From the NCBI RefSeq assembly GCF_004762045.1, contig NZ_SJOM01000007.1:5614323-5667464 (forward strand): a stretch of 53,142 nucleotides of DNA. The letters run 5' to 3'. This stretch comes from Mycobacterium sp. DL99. GTDB lineage: Bacteria > Actinomycetota > Actinomycetes > Mycobacteriales > Mycobacteriaceae. Shown here piece after piece: positions 26,635 to 34,859 of this stretch (position 1 is its first letter; every line of letters begins with the position of its first letter). Made by a program: the position numbers and the translations under genes. Under the pieces are notes generated by a model. It was not told the origin of the DNA, made no database searches, and saw only the letters and a program-made list of their open reading frames with translations.

Positions 26635-28341
26635 GTGCGGGCTGATGCAGCGCCCAGCACCCAGGCACTTCGGGGCTGGCAGCGCAAGGCGCTGGTGCGG
26701 TATTTGACCGCCAAACCGCGGGATTACCTGGCGGTCGCCACGCCTGGCGCAGGTAAGACGACGTTTGCGCTGCGGATCGCGGCGGAGCTGCTCAACGACC
26801 GCACAGTCGACGCCATCACTGTGGTGGTGCCCACCGAGCATCTCAAGATCCAGTGGGCGGAGTCGGCGGCGCGTAACGGCATCGCGCTGGATCCGAAGTT
26901 CAGCAACTCCGACTCCCGGACCTCGGCCGAGTACCACGGCGTCGTCGTCACCTATGCCCAGGTGGCCAGCCACCCCACCCGGCACCGGGTGCGCACCGAG
27001 AACCACAAGACGCTCGTCATCTTCGATGAGATCCACCACGGCGGTGATTCGAAGAGCTGGGGCGACGCGATGCGCGAAGCCTTCGATGACGCGACGCGGC
27101 GGCTGTCACTCACCGGTACGCCGTTCCGCAGCGATGACAGCCCGATCCCGTTCGTCAACTACGAGCCCGACGAGGCCGGGTTCCAGCGCTCGCAGGCCGA
27201 CCACGTGTACGGCTATTCCGACGCGCTGGCCGACGGCGTGGTCCGGCCCGTGGTGTTCCTGGCTTATTCGGGTGAGGCCCGCTGGCGTGACAGCGCCGGC
27301 GAGGAGCACGCGGCACGCCTCGGCGAGCCGCTGACCGCCGAGCACACCGCGCGGGCCTGGCGCACCGCGCTGAACCCGACGGGCGAGTGGATGCCGGCGG
27401 TCATCGCGGCCGCCGACAAGCGGTTGCAGCAGAAGCGTCAGCATGTGCCCGACGCCGGCGGCATGATCATCGCCACCAACCAGACCACCGCCCGCGCCTA
27501 TGCCGATCTGCTGACGAAGATCACCGGCGAAGTGCCCACCGTGGTGCTCTCCGACGACCCGAGCGCGTCCGACCGGATCAGTCAGTACTCGGCCAGCACC
27601 AGCCGTTGGCTGGTCGCGGTGCGCATGGTGTCCGAGGGTGTCGACGTGCCGCGCCTGTCCGTCGGGGTGTACGCGACGAGTGCATCGACACCGCTGTTCT
27701 TCGCTCAGGCCATCGGCCGGTTCGTGCGGTCCCGCCGGGCCGGCGAGACGGCCAGCATCTTCTTGCCGTCGGTACCGAATCTGCTCCTGCTGGCCAGCGA
27801 GATGGAAGCCCAGCGCAACCACGTGCTGGGCAAGCCGCATCGGGAATCCGACGGGCTGGACGACGAGGCGCTCGAAGCCGCCGAGAAACGCAAGGACGAG
27901 AAGGGCGAGCTGGAGAACGGCTTCGAGTCCCTGGGTGCGGACGCCGAGTTGGACCAGGTCATCTTCGACGGCGCCTCGTTCGGCACCGCCACCCCGGCCG
28001 GCAGCGACGAGGAGGCCGACTACCTCGGTATCCCCGGCCTGCTCGATGCCGAGCAGATGCGAGACCTGCTGCGGCGCAGGCAGGATGAGCAACTCACGAA
28101 GCGCACGGCCGAAGCGGCGGCATCGGGTGGTCCCCCACCACCGCGCACCACGCACGGGCAGATACGGGAATTGCGTCGTGAACTCAACACCTTGGTGACC
28201 ATCGCCCATCACCGCACCGGCAAGCCGCACGGCTGGATCCACAACGAGCTCCGGCGCATCTGCGGCGGGCCGCCGGTGGCCGCGGCGACGACCGATCAGT
28301 TGAAGGCCCGTATCGAAGCCGTGCGGGACCTGAAGGCCTGA
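26635..28341 (+). CDS. SF2 DEAD/DEAH-type helicase
   Basis: The 568-residue protein has Walker A ATPGAGKTT (35-43), Walker B with DEIHH (131-135), motif III-like SLTGTPFRSD (158-167), and, in the second RecA domain, SEGVDVPRLSVGVYAT (motif V) and QAIGRFVRSRR (motif VI). The C-terminal third is an acidic, Lys-rich linker followed by a conserved tail (THGQIRELRRELNTLV and GKPHGWIHNELRRICGG). It belongs to the restriction-subunit/XPB-like group of SF2 translocases, common in actinobacteria as a stand-alone gene. The start is GTG 26635, with AGAGGAG at 26621-26627 and a TAGAAT -10-like box at 26603-26608. No partner restriction or modification gene is present nearby. Substrate DNA/RNA unknown. 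Confidence 0.85.
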   Translation: MRADAAPSTQALRGWQRKALVRYLTAKPRDYLAVATPGAGKTTFALRIAAELLNDRTVDAITVVVPTEHLKIQWAESAARNGIALDPKFSNSDSRTSAEYHGVVVTYAQVASHPTRHRVRTENHKTLVIFDEIHHGGDSKSWGDAMREAFDDATRRLSLTGTPFRSDDSPIPFVNYEPDEAGFQRSQADHVYGYSDALADGVVRPVVFLAYSGEARWRDSAGEEHAARLGEPLTAEHTARAWRTALNPTGEWMPAVIAAADKRLQQKRQHVPDAGGMIIATNQTTARAYADLLTKITGEVPTVVLSDDPSASDRISQYSASTSRWLVAVRMVSEGVDVPRLSVGVYATSASTPLFFAQAIGRFVRSRRAGETASIFLPSVPNLLLLASEMEAQRNHVLGKPHRESDGLDDEALEAAEKRKDEKGELENGFESLGADAELDQVIFDGASFGTATPAGSDEEADYLGIPGLLDAEQMRDLLRRRQDEQLTKRTAEAAASGGPPPPRTTHGQIRELRRELNTLVTIAHHRTGKPHGWIHNELRRICGGPPVAAATTDQLKARIEAVRDLKA

Positions 28342-28458
28342 CAAGCACCCTCACGACAAGAAATCAGAGTCCCGCCAAACTCCCCCGAGACCGAACTGGA
28401 ACTTGTTACAGTCGGCCAATTGCGTTCTGTTGCAGCCAGAACAGTTGGGGGAGAGCAA

Positions 28459-30687
28459 ATGACGTCGACGTCCGCTACCGCCGGAGGGGCACGATTCATC
28501 GGACGGGTAGGCGGGCTCGCCGTCGCGTTGGGCATCGGTGTCGCGGTTGCCAACGGCACCGCGATCGCTTCCGCCGGGACCGGTAGCCCGGACTCGCCCG
28601 GAACGTCATCAGGGGCGACCAACAATCCGAAATCGGATAGCTCGACCCCCAAGCGAGGTCCCCGCAAGCCGTCGCTCTCGGGCCCGGACAAGCCGGCCAA
28701 ACGACTCGGCGAGGTGTCCGCCAAAGTGGAGTCGGCCCTTGGTAGCTCGAAGGCCGGTGAGCGCCGAACGTCGACAACGTCAACTGACCGCAAGACCGAT
28801 GCCAAATCCGCCACGGCCGCCGAAGCCGTCGAGACCGCCGTCGGCAATGTCCGGCAGAAGGTCTTCCGGGCCGTAGGCACGCCGGCTGATGCGCCCCGCA
28901 AGCGACCGGCCACGCTCGACACCAGGCCACAAGGCTCGATCGAGGACGAGGCCACCACACCCCTGGAATCGCTGACCGTCGTCACCAAGACTGTGACGAA
29001 TGATGTTGTGAACAAGGTGATTCCGGTGTCGACACCCCGCATCCAGGCGCCGCCCGCCCAGGCCGTACCCGAGTTGGTGGCTGACGTGACCCAGCGGCTC
29101 AAACCACGCATCCCGGAATCTCCGGTGAGCCCGGTCCAGGACCTCAGCCTTGCGGCGCTGCTGGGCTGGTCGCGCCGTGACGGCCTGCAGGGCCCGTCGT
29201 TCGATCTCCTCGGCCGGTCGCGGGAAGGACAACAGGTCGAGAGCACCGTCACCACCTCGCAGGTCACCGGCGCGGCAACGAGCACTTTGGCCACCGAGGA
29301 CCAGCTCGAGGCCGAGCGACAGGTCAGCCAGATCGTCAACACGCCATTCGTTCAGCTGGCCAAGGTGGTCCTGATGGCGGCCTGGTACGTCGAGGCGGCC
29401 AAGAACTTCGCGACCGTCGGCGGCCCCGACTTCACGAACCTGGCACAGCTCAACGAGGCCGCGACCGAGTACGCCAATCAGTCGGCGACCGAGTTCCTGC
29501 TGCTGAATTCGAACGATCCGAAGCTGCTGCTGCAGGTCAACCCGCCGCACAGTTGGAACGGGCAGAACGCCGGCGGCACCCGGATCTGGTACGACAATCC
29601 CGACACCGTCTATCGATTCACGGGTATCAACGGCGCCTCGACCTACAAGATCGAGGGGAAGGTCCAGGGATACGATCCGACCGACCCGAGCACCCACCCC
29701 ACTTCCGCCAACACCAATTTCAGTGTGCTGACCGGCATCAATGGCGTCACCGCGGCGAATCTCAACGGTGAGGAACTCAGCGTCAGGGACGACGGGACGT
29801 TCACCATCGTGGTGAGCCCGGACGCGGCGCCGGCCAACCCCGAGAAGGGGATGAACTACCTGCAGGCGCCCGCCAACTCGACCATCCTGGCCACCCGAAA
29901 CACCTTGGGAGACTGGAATACCGAGACGCCGATGACGCTGACCATCGAGAAGACCGCCGGGCCGCCCAGCAGCTTGTTCAGCCAGATCGGCGGGTTCGCC
30001 ATCCCGGTCATCGGCGAGACGGTGGTGAAGAACCCGCTTCTGATGAGCCTGGTGTCGATCGTCCCGGCGTTCGACAGGGTGCCGCTGCTGTTGTCGTCCG
30101 CCGAGACCGCCATCCTGATGCTGGTCACCGGTATCAGCGGCGAGAACACCTACATGTCGGTTGCGACCGCGACCGGCCAGCCCAACACGCTGTCCCAGCC
30201 ACAGCACAACGCCCAGTTCCTCTCCACGCAGTTGCAGAGCGCCGGTTACTTCCAGCTCAAAGACGACGAGGCGATGATCATCACCGTGGATCCCGGTGAT
30301 GCGGAGTACTTCGTGGTGCCGGTGACCAACGACTGGACCATCACCAACGACACCCGCAACCAGCAGACCAGTCTCAACAACAGTCAGGCCATCAAGAACG
30401 CGGACGGCACGTACACGATCGTGGTGTCCAAGAACGATCCTGGCGTGGCGAACTGGGTGTCCACCGGCGGGCTGAACCAGGGCACCATCTCGATGCGGTT
30501 CCAGGGGGTGGACCCGGATTCCACCAACAACCCGACGGTGACGACGCGTGTGGTGAAGGCTTCTGAGGTCGCGGGCATCGTGAACGACCCGAATGATCCC
30601 AACTACAACCCCGAGCAGTTGAACTATGACCGCGCCCAGCAGATCGCCGAACGCCAGGCCGGGTACGACAGGCGCTACACGGTGTAG
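28459..30687 (+). CDS. Large secreted protein, disordered N-terminus
   Basis: The 742-residue protein starts with a basic region and a hydrophobic core (GRVGGLAVALGIGVAVANGTAIASA, about residues 14-38), a mycobacterial export signal. About 230 Ser/Pro/Lys/Thr-rich residues without fold follow. The C-terminal 450 residues have repeated beta-type segments (NPPHSWNGQNAGGTRIWYDN; GTYTIVVSKNDPGVANWVSTGG). The latter resemble the C-terminal part of DUF1214/DUF1254 proteins (about residues 625-700), a resemblance not verified here. ATG 28459 has GGGGGAGAG just upstream and is preferred to the open extension at 28420. Stand-alone gene; likely cell-surface or secreted, function unknown. Confidence 0.72.
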   Translation: MTSTSATAGGARFIGRVGGLAVALGIGVAVANGTAIASAGTGSPDSPGTSSGATNNPKSDSSTPKRGPRKPSLSGPDKPAKRLGEVSAKVESALGSSKAGERRTSTTSTDRKTDAKSATAAEAVETAVGNVRQKVFRAVGTPADAPRKRPATLDTRPQGSIEDEATTPLESLTVVTKTVTNDVVNKVIPVSTPRIQAPPAQAVPELVADVTQRLKPRIPESPVSPVQDLSLAALLGWSRRDGLQGPSFDLLGRSREGQQVESTVTTSQVTGAATSTLATEDQLEAERQVSQIVNTPFVQLAKVVLMAAWYVEAAKNFATVGGPDFTNLAQLNEAATEYANQSATEFLLLNSNDPKLLLQVNPPHSWNGQNAGGTRIWYDNPDTVYRFTGINGASTYKIEGKVQGYDPTDPSTHPTSANTNFSVLTGINGVTAANLNGEELSVRDDGTFTIVVSPDAAPANPEKGMNYLQAPANSTILATRNTLGDWNTETPMTLTIEKTAGPPSSLFSQIGGFAIPVIGETVVKNPLLMSLVSIVPAFDRVPLLLSSAETAILMLVTGISGENTYMSVATATGQPNTLSQPQHNAQFLSTQLQSAGYFQLKDDEAMIITVDPGDAEYFVVPVTNDWTITNDTRNQQTSLNNSQAIKNADGTYTIVVSKNDPGVANWVSTGGLNQGTISMRFQGVDPDSTNNPTVTTRVVKASEVAGIVNDPNDPNYNPEQLNYDRAQQIAERQAGYDRRYTV

Positions 30688-30834
30688 CGGGGCGCTCCTG
30701 CGCCCGACAACGCGCTCGCCGATTTCTACGTGAGCGTCGCGCTCGCCGAAAAGTACTACCCAGGTGTAGAAAACGACGCGGCGCCGACGCCGGGACGGCT
30801 GCCAGGACGACGACCAGGACCACGACCGGGACGG

Positions 30835-31650
30835 CTACAGCTCCAACAGTTCAGGAAGGTCGGCGACCGAGTCGATGACGTAGTTGGGTTGCATCGCGAA
30901 TTCGTCTGCGGCCCAACGGTCCAGCGTGGCCTGACGGAACTTGCCGGTACGCACCAGCACGCCTGCCATCCCCACCACCTGCGCGGCCAGCACGTCGTTG
31001 TTGAGGTCGTCGCCGATCATGTACATCTCTTCGGGGTCGACGCCGAGGCGGTTCGCGGCGGCCAGGAACCCTTCCGGGGCCGGCTTGCCGACGGCGGTGG
31101 CCTTGCGGCCCGAGGTCTCCTCCATACCGGCCAGGTACATGCCGGTGTCCACCCGCAGTCCGTCGGTGGTAGTCCACGCGGTGCTGCGATGCATCGCCAC
31201 GACCGGCACTCCCTGCGCCATCCAGTCGTAGACCCAACTCAGCGTGAGGTGGTTGTACTCCGGCCCGGCCCCGCCGAGCAGCACCACGTCGGGGGTGTCA
31301 GGTGCGGCCGGTCCGGTGAAGTCACTCGAGTAGACGACGTCGACGCCCGGCATGTCCTCACCGATCTGCCCGCTGTTGACCAGGAAACACCGGGCGCCGG
31401 GATAGCGGTCGCGCACGTACTCGGCGGTCAGCGCCGCCGCGGTGATGACTTCGTCGGCGGCGACGTCCATGCCGGCCGCGGTCAGCAGGTCGGCGATCTG
31501 CGCGCGGGTACGGGTAGTGGTGTTGGTCAGGTAGGACCGGGCGATCTGGTTCTCGGCCAGAACCCGCAGCGTCTGCGCTGCGCCGTCGATGGGCTGCCAG
31601 GAGGTGACCAGCACACCATCGATGTCGAACAGCACTCCACCGATAGCCAT
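30835..31650 (-). CDS. HAD-IIA family phosphatase (NagD-like)
   Basis: The 271-residue protein has the HAD core: FDIDGVL with nucleophile Asp9 and Asp11, TNTTTRT (motif II region, about 41-47), Lys in VGKPAPEGF, and MIGDDLNNDVLAAQ (motif IV acid pair). A cap of class IIA type sits between motifs II and III. Relatives dephosphorylate nucleotides, sugar phosphates or 4-nitrophenyl phosphate. ATG 31650 begins the conserved motif; the longer frame upstream overlaps the neighbouring amidohydrolase. It begins 25 bases past the stop of that amidohydrolase on the same strand, so it may be the last gene of the lyase-amidohydrolase unit. Confidence 0.85.
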   Translation of the reverse strand: MAIGGVLFDIDGVLVTSWQPIDGAAQTLRVLAENQIARSYLTNTTTRTRAQIADLLTAAGMDVAADEVITAAALTAEYVRDRYPGARCFLVNSGQIGEDMPGVDVVYSSDFTGPAAPDTPDVVLLGGAGPEYNHLTLSWVYDWMAQGVPVVAMHRSTAWTTTDGLRVDTGMYLAGMEETSGRKATAVGKPAPEGFLAAANRLGVDPEEMYMIGDDLNNDVLAAQVVGMAGVLVRTGKFRQATLDRWAADEFAMQPNYVIDSVADLPELLEL

Positions 31651-31675
31651 GCAGCGACAGTAAACGCCCGCGATT

Positions 31676-32956
31676 TCAGCGCAACTCGGGGCTGGCACCT
31701 TTCGCCGCGACGCCGCGTACGACGAGTGCGGCTGATTCGAGCACAGTGATGTCCCGGTGCGGATCGGCCGGATAGGCAACCAAGTCGGCGAAGCTCCCGA
31801 CGGCCAGTCTCCCGCTTACCCCCGGCAGCCGTGCCGCCGCCGCTGCGGTCTCGGTCCCGGCGCGCAGCGCTTCGCCCGCGGACATACCGGATTGGGTAAG
31901 GAGGCGTAGTTCGGTGGGCAGGGCGTCGAAGGGTGTCCATCGCCAACCGGCGTCCGTACCCGCCACGATGGTGACACCCGCGTCGATGAGGTCCCGCGTG
32001 TCGAGCAGGTCGTTTCGTTGCCGACGGGTCCACACCTCGCGGATGGCCGCCGCGGCGGGAGCTCGGTCCAGCACGTAGTGGCCCACGCTGAGTGTCGATA
32101 CCACCACCGCCTCATGGTCCACGAGTTCGCGTGCCACCTCGGCACGTATTCCGGCATCGATCCGCCGATCGCCGGGAGAGCGGAATTTCGCGTGCTCGAT
32201 CACGCGAATGCCGACGGAGAGGACCTGCCGAATTGAGTTGGCACACAGGCAATGAGCAGTCACCGGAAGGTCGGCTGCTCGACTGGCCGCGACGATTCTC
32301 TCGAGCTCGGCTGTTGTGAACGCGGCATCCCAGGGATTCGATCCCGTTGTACCGCCACCAGAGGCCATGACCTTAATCTGGGTTGCCCCGGCAGCCGCGA
32401 ATTTCTCCACGAGTTTCTCCAGTGCGAACCCGCCCGATGCTTCGCCGCCCATCCGCGCGGCGTGCCCTCCCGGCGGTGTCAGCGGCGCACCGGCCGGATA
32501 GAGCCGGGCTCGGTCTGACGCCGGCCACGCATCCCGGGCGATCTCGAAGATGAGCGGTGCGGGCCCACCACAATCGCGAGCTGTGGTCACCCCGACGCTG
32601 AGAAGCGATTCAAGTGCGTGACGTGCGTGCGCACGGCATTCGCCGTTGTCGACGGGGCCGGCCACGACGTCTGAATCGCCTTGGGCCGGCTCAGTGACGT
32701 GCACATGCATGTCGATGAACGACGGACCGGCGACGAGCTCACCGAGGTCGATCGTCGGCGCCGTCGGCCAACTCGACGGAGCACGATCACACCCCGGGCT
32801 GACTTCTTCGACAAGGCCGCCCCGCACCAGGATCGCGGCCGGTTCCGGGCGTGGTTGACCATGGCCGAGTCGGATGCGACGGCCGACGACAATGGCTTCC
32901 GCTACCGATCGAACCTCCGATTCCGCCGAACGGCCGTCTTCCGATTCACCCGGCAT
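31676..32956 (-). CDS. Amidohydrolase (prolidase/imidazolonepropionase-like)
   Basis: The 426-residue amidohydrolase-superfamily enzyme has the binuclear-metal pattern: His84/His86 in DMHVHV, bridging Lys195 in QIKVMASGGG, His235 in TAHC, His255 in VIEHAKF and Asp335 in VAGTDAGW. This is the Pro-Xaa dipeptidase/carboxypeptidase-like branch, which hydrolyses peptides or cyclic amides in the cytosol. The start is ATG 32956, overlapping the stop of the upstream lyase gene by 11 bases, so they are coupled. A second amidohydrolase of the same branch lies at 43835 at the end of the ABC-transporter operon. Together they suggest stepwise cleavage of an imported peptide-like compound. Confidence 0.83.
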   Translation of the reverse strand: MPGESEDGRSAESEVRSVAEAIVVGRRIRLGHGQPRPEPAAILVRGGLVEEVSPGCDRAPSSWPTAPTIDLGELVAGPSFIDMHVHVTEPAQGDSDVVAGPVDNGECRAHARHALESLLSVGVTTARDCGGPAPLIFEIARDAWPASDRARLYPAGAPLTPPGGHAARMGGEASGGFALEKLVEKFAAAGATQIKVMASGGGTTGSNPWDAAFTTAELERIVAASRAADLPVTAHCLCANSIRQVLSVGIRVIEHAKFRSPGDRRIDAGIRAEVARELVDHEAVVVSTLSVGHYVLDRAPAAAAIREVWTRRQRNDLLDTRDLIDAGVTIVAGTDAGWRWTPFDALPTELRLLTQSGMSAGEALRAGTETAAAAARLPGVSGRLAVGSFADLVAYPADPHRDITVLESAALVVRGVAAKGASPELR

Positions 32957-34151
32957 GGATCGTCTCGCCGCCGGGTTGGACCGTGTCCTCGTCGCCGGCG
33001 ATGGTGGCGGCGTAGGCATCTGGATCCGCCGCCCCCTCGGTGTTCAAGATCAGGACATGGTCGTACGCCTCGCCGGCTTCGGTGGCGCCGTCCCGGTGGT
33101 GCCGGAAGTACGCCGTCGCGCCGGCAAGCGATGCCGCCCCGCTCTCACCCGACTCGACTCCTACGTCGGCCAACTCCCGCATGGCGGTTCGGGCATCGTC
33201 GTCGTCGACCGTTATCGCGGCATCGATCGATCCGTAGAGCTCCCCCCATGCCAGCAGCGACGGAACACCGCAGTTGAGCCCCGCCATTATCGAACGATGT
33301 GGGCCCGGGACCTCAACCCGCTTGCCTTCGCGTAGCGATTTGGCAATGCAGTCGGCCCCTTGCGGTTCCACGGTCGCCAACAAGGTCCGGGGCCGGGATC
33401 GGAAATGGCGGGCGACCGCCGCGGCGAGAGCCCCCACGCCGGCCGGTGCAAAGACTGCCAGTGACTCGGCAGGCTGGACGCCGCCGGCATCGAGCTGCTG
33501 TTGGATTTCGGCCATGATGGTCGCGTAGCCCGCGATCACCGCCGCGGGGACGTCCTCATAACCCGGCCATGACGTGTCCGAGATCAGCACGTAGTGGGGG
33601 TTTCTCTGGGCCTGGTCGGCGACGAACTGCACAGTGTCGTCGTATGAGGCGTACGCCACGACCACGTCGGCGCCTTCAGAACGAATGGCGTCGATCCTTG
33701 GTCTGGAAATGGTGCTGGGCACATAGACGACAGCGCCGAGACCAAGATCGCGCGCTATCCGCGCGACAGCACGGCCATGGTTGCCATCGGTGGCACATGT
33801 CAACGTGAATTCGCGTCCGCTCACCCGTCGCCGGAGATGGGCGAAGCTGCCTGCCGGGGGCTTCCCACACAGCGCACTGAGTGTCAGGTTCACCGCCCAC
33901 GAGGCCCCGAGGATCTTGAACGACGGCAGGCCGAAGCGCTCCTGCTCGTTCTTTACCCAGACGTTCTTGACGCCCATCGATTCCGCAAGCGTGGGGACAT
34001 GAACCAGCTCAGTCGGCACATAGCCGGGCATTGTCGTGTGCCATCGACGGCAACCAGGCCAGTAGTCGTCCGGCGAAGCAGTCAGCGCCAGCTCGCGGAT
34101 GACGGATGCCGACCGTGCTATTGGGGTTATCTCGACCACCAAATCCTCCAT
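32946..34151 (-). CDS. 2,3-diaminopropionate ammonia-lyase-like PLP enzyme
   Basis: The 401-residue fold-type II PLP enzyme has the cofactor Lys79 in FGLPSFKILGASWA, Asp122 in ATDGNHGRAVA and Asp192 in ISDTSWPGYE. The two Asp match the catalytic pair described for E. coli diaminopropionate ammonia-lyase (Asp120 and Asp189), and the surrounding sequence follows that protein closely (RFGL-x-x-FK, TDGNHG, GAGVGA-type glycine loop). The reaction would be 2,3-diaminopropionate to pyruvate plus two ammonia; threonine or serine dehydratase activity is an alternative. ATG 34151 lies at the edge of the shared GntR operator region. First gene of a unit with the amidohydrolase and possibly the HAD gene. 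Confidence 0.82.
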   Translation of the reverse strand: MEDLVVEITPIARSASVIRELALTASPDDYWPGCRRWHTTMPGYVPTELVHVPTLAESMGVKNVWVKNEQERFGLPSFKILGASWAVNLTLSALCGKPPAGSFAHLRRRVSGREFTLTCATDGNHGRAVARIARDLGLGAVVYVPSTISRPRIDAIRSEGADVVVAYASYDDTVQFVADQAQRNPHYVLISDTSWPGYEDVPAAVIAGYATIMAEIQQQLDAGGVQPAESLAVFAPAGVGALAAAVARHFRSRPRTLLATVEPQGADCIAKSLREGKRVEVPGPHRSIMAGLNCGVPSLLAWGELYGSIDAAITVDDDDARTAMRELADVGVESGESGAASLAGATAYFRHHRDGATEAGEAYDHVLILNTEGAADPDAYAATIAGDEDTVQPGGETIHAG

Positions 34152-34156
34152 TGCCT

Positions 34157-34187
34157 ACTGTATTCAGTCTACTGTTGCGGTACAGTA
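34157..34187. promoter_or_regulatory. GntR operator region between lyase and gntR
   Basis: ACTGTATTCAGT (34157-34168) is followed by TACTGT-N6-ACAGTA, a 6-bp-arm palindrome at 34170-34187. The motif ACTGTATTCAG recurs at 38380-38390 in front of the ABC-transporter operon. The site overlaps the lyase ribosome-binding region on one side and lies 21 bases from the gntR start on the other, fitting autoregulation and repression of both directions. Confidence 0.62.
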
Positions 34188-34208
34188 CACACCCGAGGAG
34201 GGATTGCA

Positions 34209-34859
34209 ATGGTCGTAGAGAGACATTTGCTCCGCGACGCCGTTCAGTCTGCGGTTCTGGACAAGTTGCTTCGCGGCGATTACCCCGTCGGCACGCGAAT
34301 CAATGAAGTTCATCTGGCGGCAGAGCTCGGCGTAAGTCGCACACCGTTACGCGAGGCACTGTCTGCCCTCGCCAACGATGGCCTGATCGAAGCGCGCCCG
34401 AGCCGCGGATTCTGGCTGTCGCCGTTGACTGACACGGAGGTCCGGGAGACCTACCCCATCATCTCCGCGTTGGAGCAGTTCGCGTTGCGGACGTCCGATG
34501 CCGCCCAGCTCGCCGCGATCGCACCGCGGCTAGGTGACCACGCTCGCGATATTCAGCAATCGTCGAACGCTGTCGTGGCGCAGGCCGCCGATGACGAGTG
34601 GCATGACCTGCTGATGAGCGCCTGCCCGAACGGGCGCCTGAAACGCCTTATCTGCGACCAGAAATTGGTGGTGCACCGCTATGAGCACGCGTACCTCAGT
34701 GACCCCTCCGCCCTCGGGGAGTCAGCCGGACAGCACACACGTATCGCGGACGCGATAGCGGCAGGTGACATCAAGGAAGCCTGCCGCGAGCTGGACCGCA
34801 ATTGGCTGACCGGGATGGAACGACTCATCGAGCGCATCAACGGCGGCGGCGCCGGGTGA
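34209..34859 (+). CDS. GntR/FadR-type transcriptional regulator (FCD domain)
   Basis: The 216-residue protein has a winged helix of GntR type (VQSAVLDKLLRGDYPVGTRINEVHLAAELGVSRTPLREALSALANDGLIEARPSRGFW, about residues 11-70) and a C-terminal all-helical FCD/VanR-like ligand domain of about 140 residues. The FCD metal His residues are only partly matched (WHDLLMSA; HTRIADAIAAGD). ATG 34209 has GAGGAGG at 34195-34201. It is divergent from the lyase gene and shares GTGA with the next aminotransferase gene. It is likely the master regulator of the 30.8-45 kb catabolic island; the inducer is presumably an amino-acid-like intermediate. Confidence 0.9.
   Translation: MVVERHLLRDAVQSAVLDKLLRGDYPVGTRINEVHLAAELGVSRTPLREALSALANDGLIEARPSRGFWLSPLTDTEVRETYPIISALEQFALRTSDAAQLAAIAPRLGDHARDIQQSSNAVVAQAADDEWHDLLMSACPNGRLKRLICDQKLVVHRYEHAYLSDPSALGESAGQHTRIADAIAAGDIKEACRELDRNWLTGMERLIERINGGGAG

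Noticed and set aside
28780..30207. Minus-strand frame antisense to the large secreted protein
   Set aside because: Arg/Gly/Val-rich complement with no motif; the plus-strand frame has a signal sequence and ribosome site.
30688..30834. Repeated GGACGACGACC-type motifs between the secreted protein and the HAD gene
   Set aside because: Low-complexity GC-rich sequence of short length; no defined unit, arms or feature.
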